Shown piece by piece: positions 62,701-64,000 of a stretch of DNA of 64,000 nt; position 1 is the first letter of the stretch; every line of letters starts with the position of its first letter. Origin of the DNA: Parapristionchus giblindavisi. Taxonomy: Eukaryota; Nematoda; Chromadorea; Rhabditida; Diplogasteridae. Made by a program: the position numbers and the translations under genes. The notes below the pieces were generated by a model. The model did not search any database, had not been told where the DNA came from, and worked only from the letters and a program-made list of their open reading frames with translations. The DNA is taken from assembly GCA_943737045.1 (NCBI GenBank), contig CALSFV010000033.1:496001-560000 (forward strand), written 5' to 3'.

Positions 62701-64000
62701 CGATCTGAAACAATAACTATATAATTAAATCCATTATATTCGTCTTCATCACAAATACAGTATCATAATACGATACAGTAATGAGAGAAGATCAAAGATT
62801 AAAATCACAACAACACAGAAACATCTTTATTCGGTATCGGTCAATCAATAATTCAATGTATTACCTTGTGAAGTTTACATCGCTGTAGACCAATCAATAT
62901 GAAGTGTGAAGGCCTGATACTTCTCGAAAGACTCGGTCTGAAATATATATATATATAATTAAATCCATTATATTCGTCTTCAGCACAAATACAGTATCAT
63001 AATACGATACAGTACTGAGAGAAGATCAAAGATCACAACAACACGTAAACATCTTTATTCGATATCGGTCAATCAATAATTCACTGTATTACCTAGCCGA
63101 GTTTACATAGCTGTAGACCAATCAATATGACGAGTGGAGGCCTCATACTTCTCGAAAAACTCGGTCTGAAACAATAACTATATAAATAAATCCATTATTT
63201 TCGTCTTCAGCACAAATACAGTATCATAATACGATACAGTACTGAGAGAAGATCAAAGATCACAACAACACGTAAACATCTTTATTCGGTATCGGTCAAT
63301 CAATAATTCACTGTATTACCTTGTCGAGTTTACATCGCTGTAGACCAATCAATATGAGGAGTGGAGGCCTCATACTTCTCGAAATACTCGGTCTGAAACA
63401 ATAACTATACAATTAAATCCATTATATTCGTCTTCATCACAAATACAGTATCATAATACGATACAGTACTGAGAGAAGATCAAAGATCACAACAACACGC
63501 AAACATCTTTATTCGGTATCGGAGAATCAATAATTCAATGTATTACCTTGTGGAGTTTACATCGCTGTAGACCAATCAATATGAGGAGCGAAGGCCTCAT
63601 ACTTCTCGAAAGACTCGGTCTGAAACAATAACTATATAATTAAATCCATTATGTTCGTCTTCATCACAAATACAGTATCATAATACGATACAGTACTGAG
63701 AGAAGATCAAAAGATCACAACAACACGTAAACATCTTTATTCGGTATCTGTCAATCAATAACTCAATGTATTAGCTTGTGGAGTTTACATCGCTGTAGAC
63801 CAATCAATATGAGGAGTGAAGGCCTCATACTTCTCGAAAGACTCGATCTGAAACAATAATTATATAATTAAATCCATTATGTTCGTCTTCATCACAAATA
63901 CAGTATCATAATACGATACAGTACTGAGAGAAGATCAAAAGATCACAACAACACGTAAACATCTTTATTCGGTATCGGTCAATCAATAATTCAATGTATT
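59800..64000 (+). repeat. 2278-bp decamer higher-order repeat of satellite B
   Basis: Private marks recur 2278 bp apart: GCATCATAAT at 59801 and 62079, GAAAAACTCG at 59961 and 62239, GTGAAGTTTACATCG at 60590 and 62868, and the GACGAGTGGAGG form near 60850 and 63128. That equals ten monomers. An earlier related block (56944-60590) has the same marks at 1139 and 2507 bp spacing, i.e. five and eleven monomers. Confidence 0.88.

Larger units (their letters stand above)
55196..64000 (+). repeat. Satellite B, ~227-bp tandem array
   Basis: About 37 monomers, with the anchor GAGTTTACATCGCTG repeating every 226-233 bp (for example 55414, 55641, 55868, 56095). Monomers contain CAATCAATA twice, the inverted pairs GTATC...GATAC and ATGAGG...CCTCAT, and a variable AT tract after GGTCTGAAA. 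The array is unrelated by eye to satellite A and runs off the right end of the window. There is no coding capacity: no ORF of 60 codons or more occurs in it. One foldback element interrupts it. Confidence 0.97.

Noticed and set aside
55196..64000. Ribosomal intergenic spacer repeats
   Set aside because: No rRNA gene sequence or promoter is visible in or beside the array; the monomer is AT-rich satellite.

Overview
This window is eukaryotic nuclear DNA made almost entirely of satellite repeats, broken up by a few transposable elements. No complete host gene was found. Evidence for a eukaryote: a TG...CA LTR retroelement whose gag-like gene has four GT-AG introns of 46-106 bp, several terminal-inverted-repeat (TIR) elements with clean target-site duplications (TSDs), tRNA-derived sequences with Pol III A and B boxes, and two long satellite families. 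The small introns and AT-rich composition would suit a fungus or another small-intron eukaryote, but the sequence alone does not fix the taxon.

Layout. Satellite A (321-bp monomer) runs in one orientation at 1-4407, flips abruptly at 4407/4408, and then runs in the opposite orientation to about 55195. It holds roughly 13.7 monomers before the flip and about 135 after it. Five insertions interrupt the reversed part: a 340-bp TTAA-flanked TIR element with a tRNA-like core (4600-4939); a relative of it (7221-7559) with a 2.7-kb TTAA-flanked element landed exactly in its own 3' TSD (7564-10266); a second identical copy of the relative without the nested insert (12193-12531); a 332-bp element with a 5-bp TSD and a minus-strand tRNA-like sequence (28386-28717); and a 3.47-kb LTR element flanked by ATACC (46081-49548). 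Satellite B (about 227-bp monomer) starts directly after a decayed A monomer at about 55195 and continues past the window end. It is interrupted once by a 392-bp foldback element with a TTA TSD (56196-56587).

Higher-order structure. In the forward A segment the monomers form a 963-bp trimer. The reversed part has multimer blocks (1284 bp, 1926 bp, about 2.9-3.2 kb) and one block of about 2.27 kb that includes a transposon and was copied with it. Satellite B has a 10-monomer block of 2278 bp. Each 321-bp A monomer is itself an ancient dimer of two diverged halves (168 + 153 bp) sharing a 20-bp core.

Coding content. The only credible protein gene is the spliced gag-like gene of the LTR element (365 aa, three tandem zinc-knuckle-like modules). 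A remnant of a downstream ORF follows it and pol is missing. The 65-aa and 82-aa ORFs present in nearly every A monomer are best read as by-products of the repeat. Two long homogenised satellites that abut each other, with an inversion and nested transposons, suggest a centromeric, pericentromeric or subtelomeric heterochromatin block (inference).
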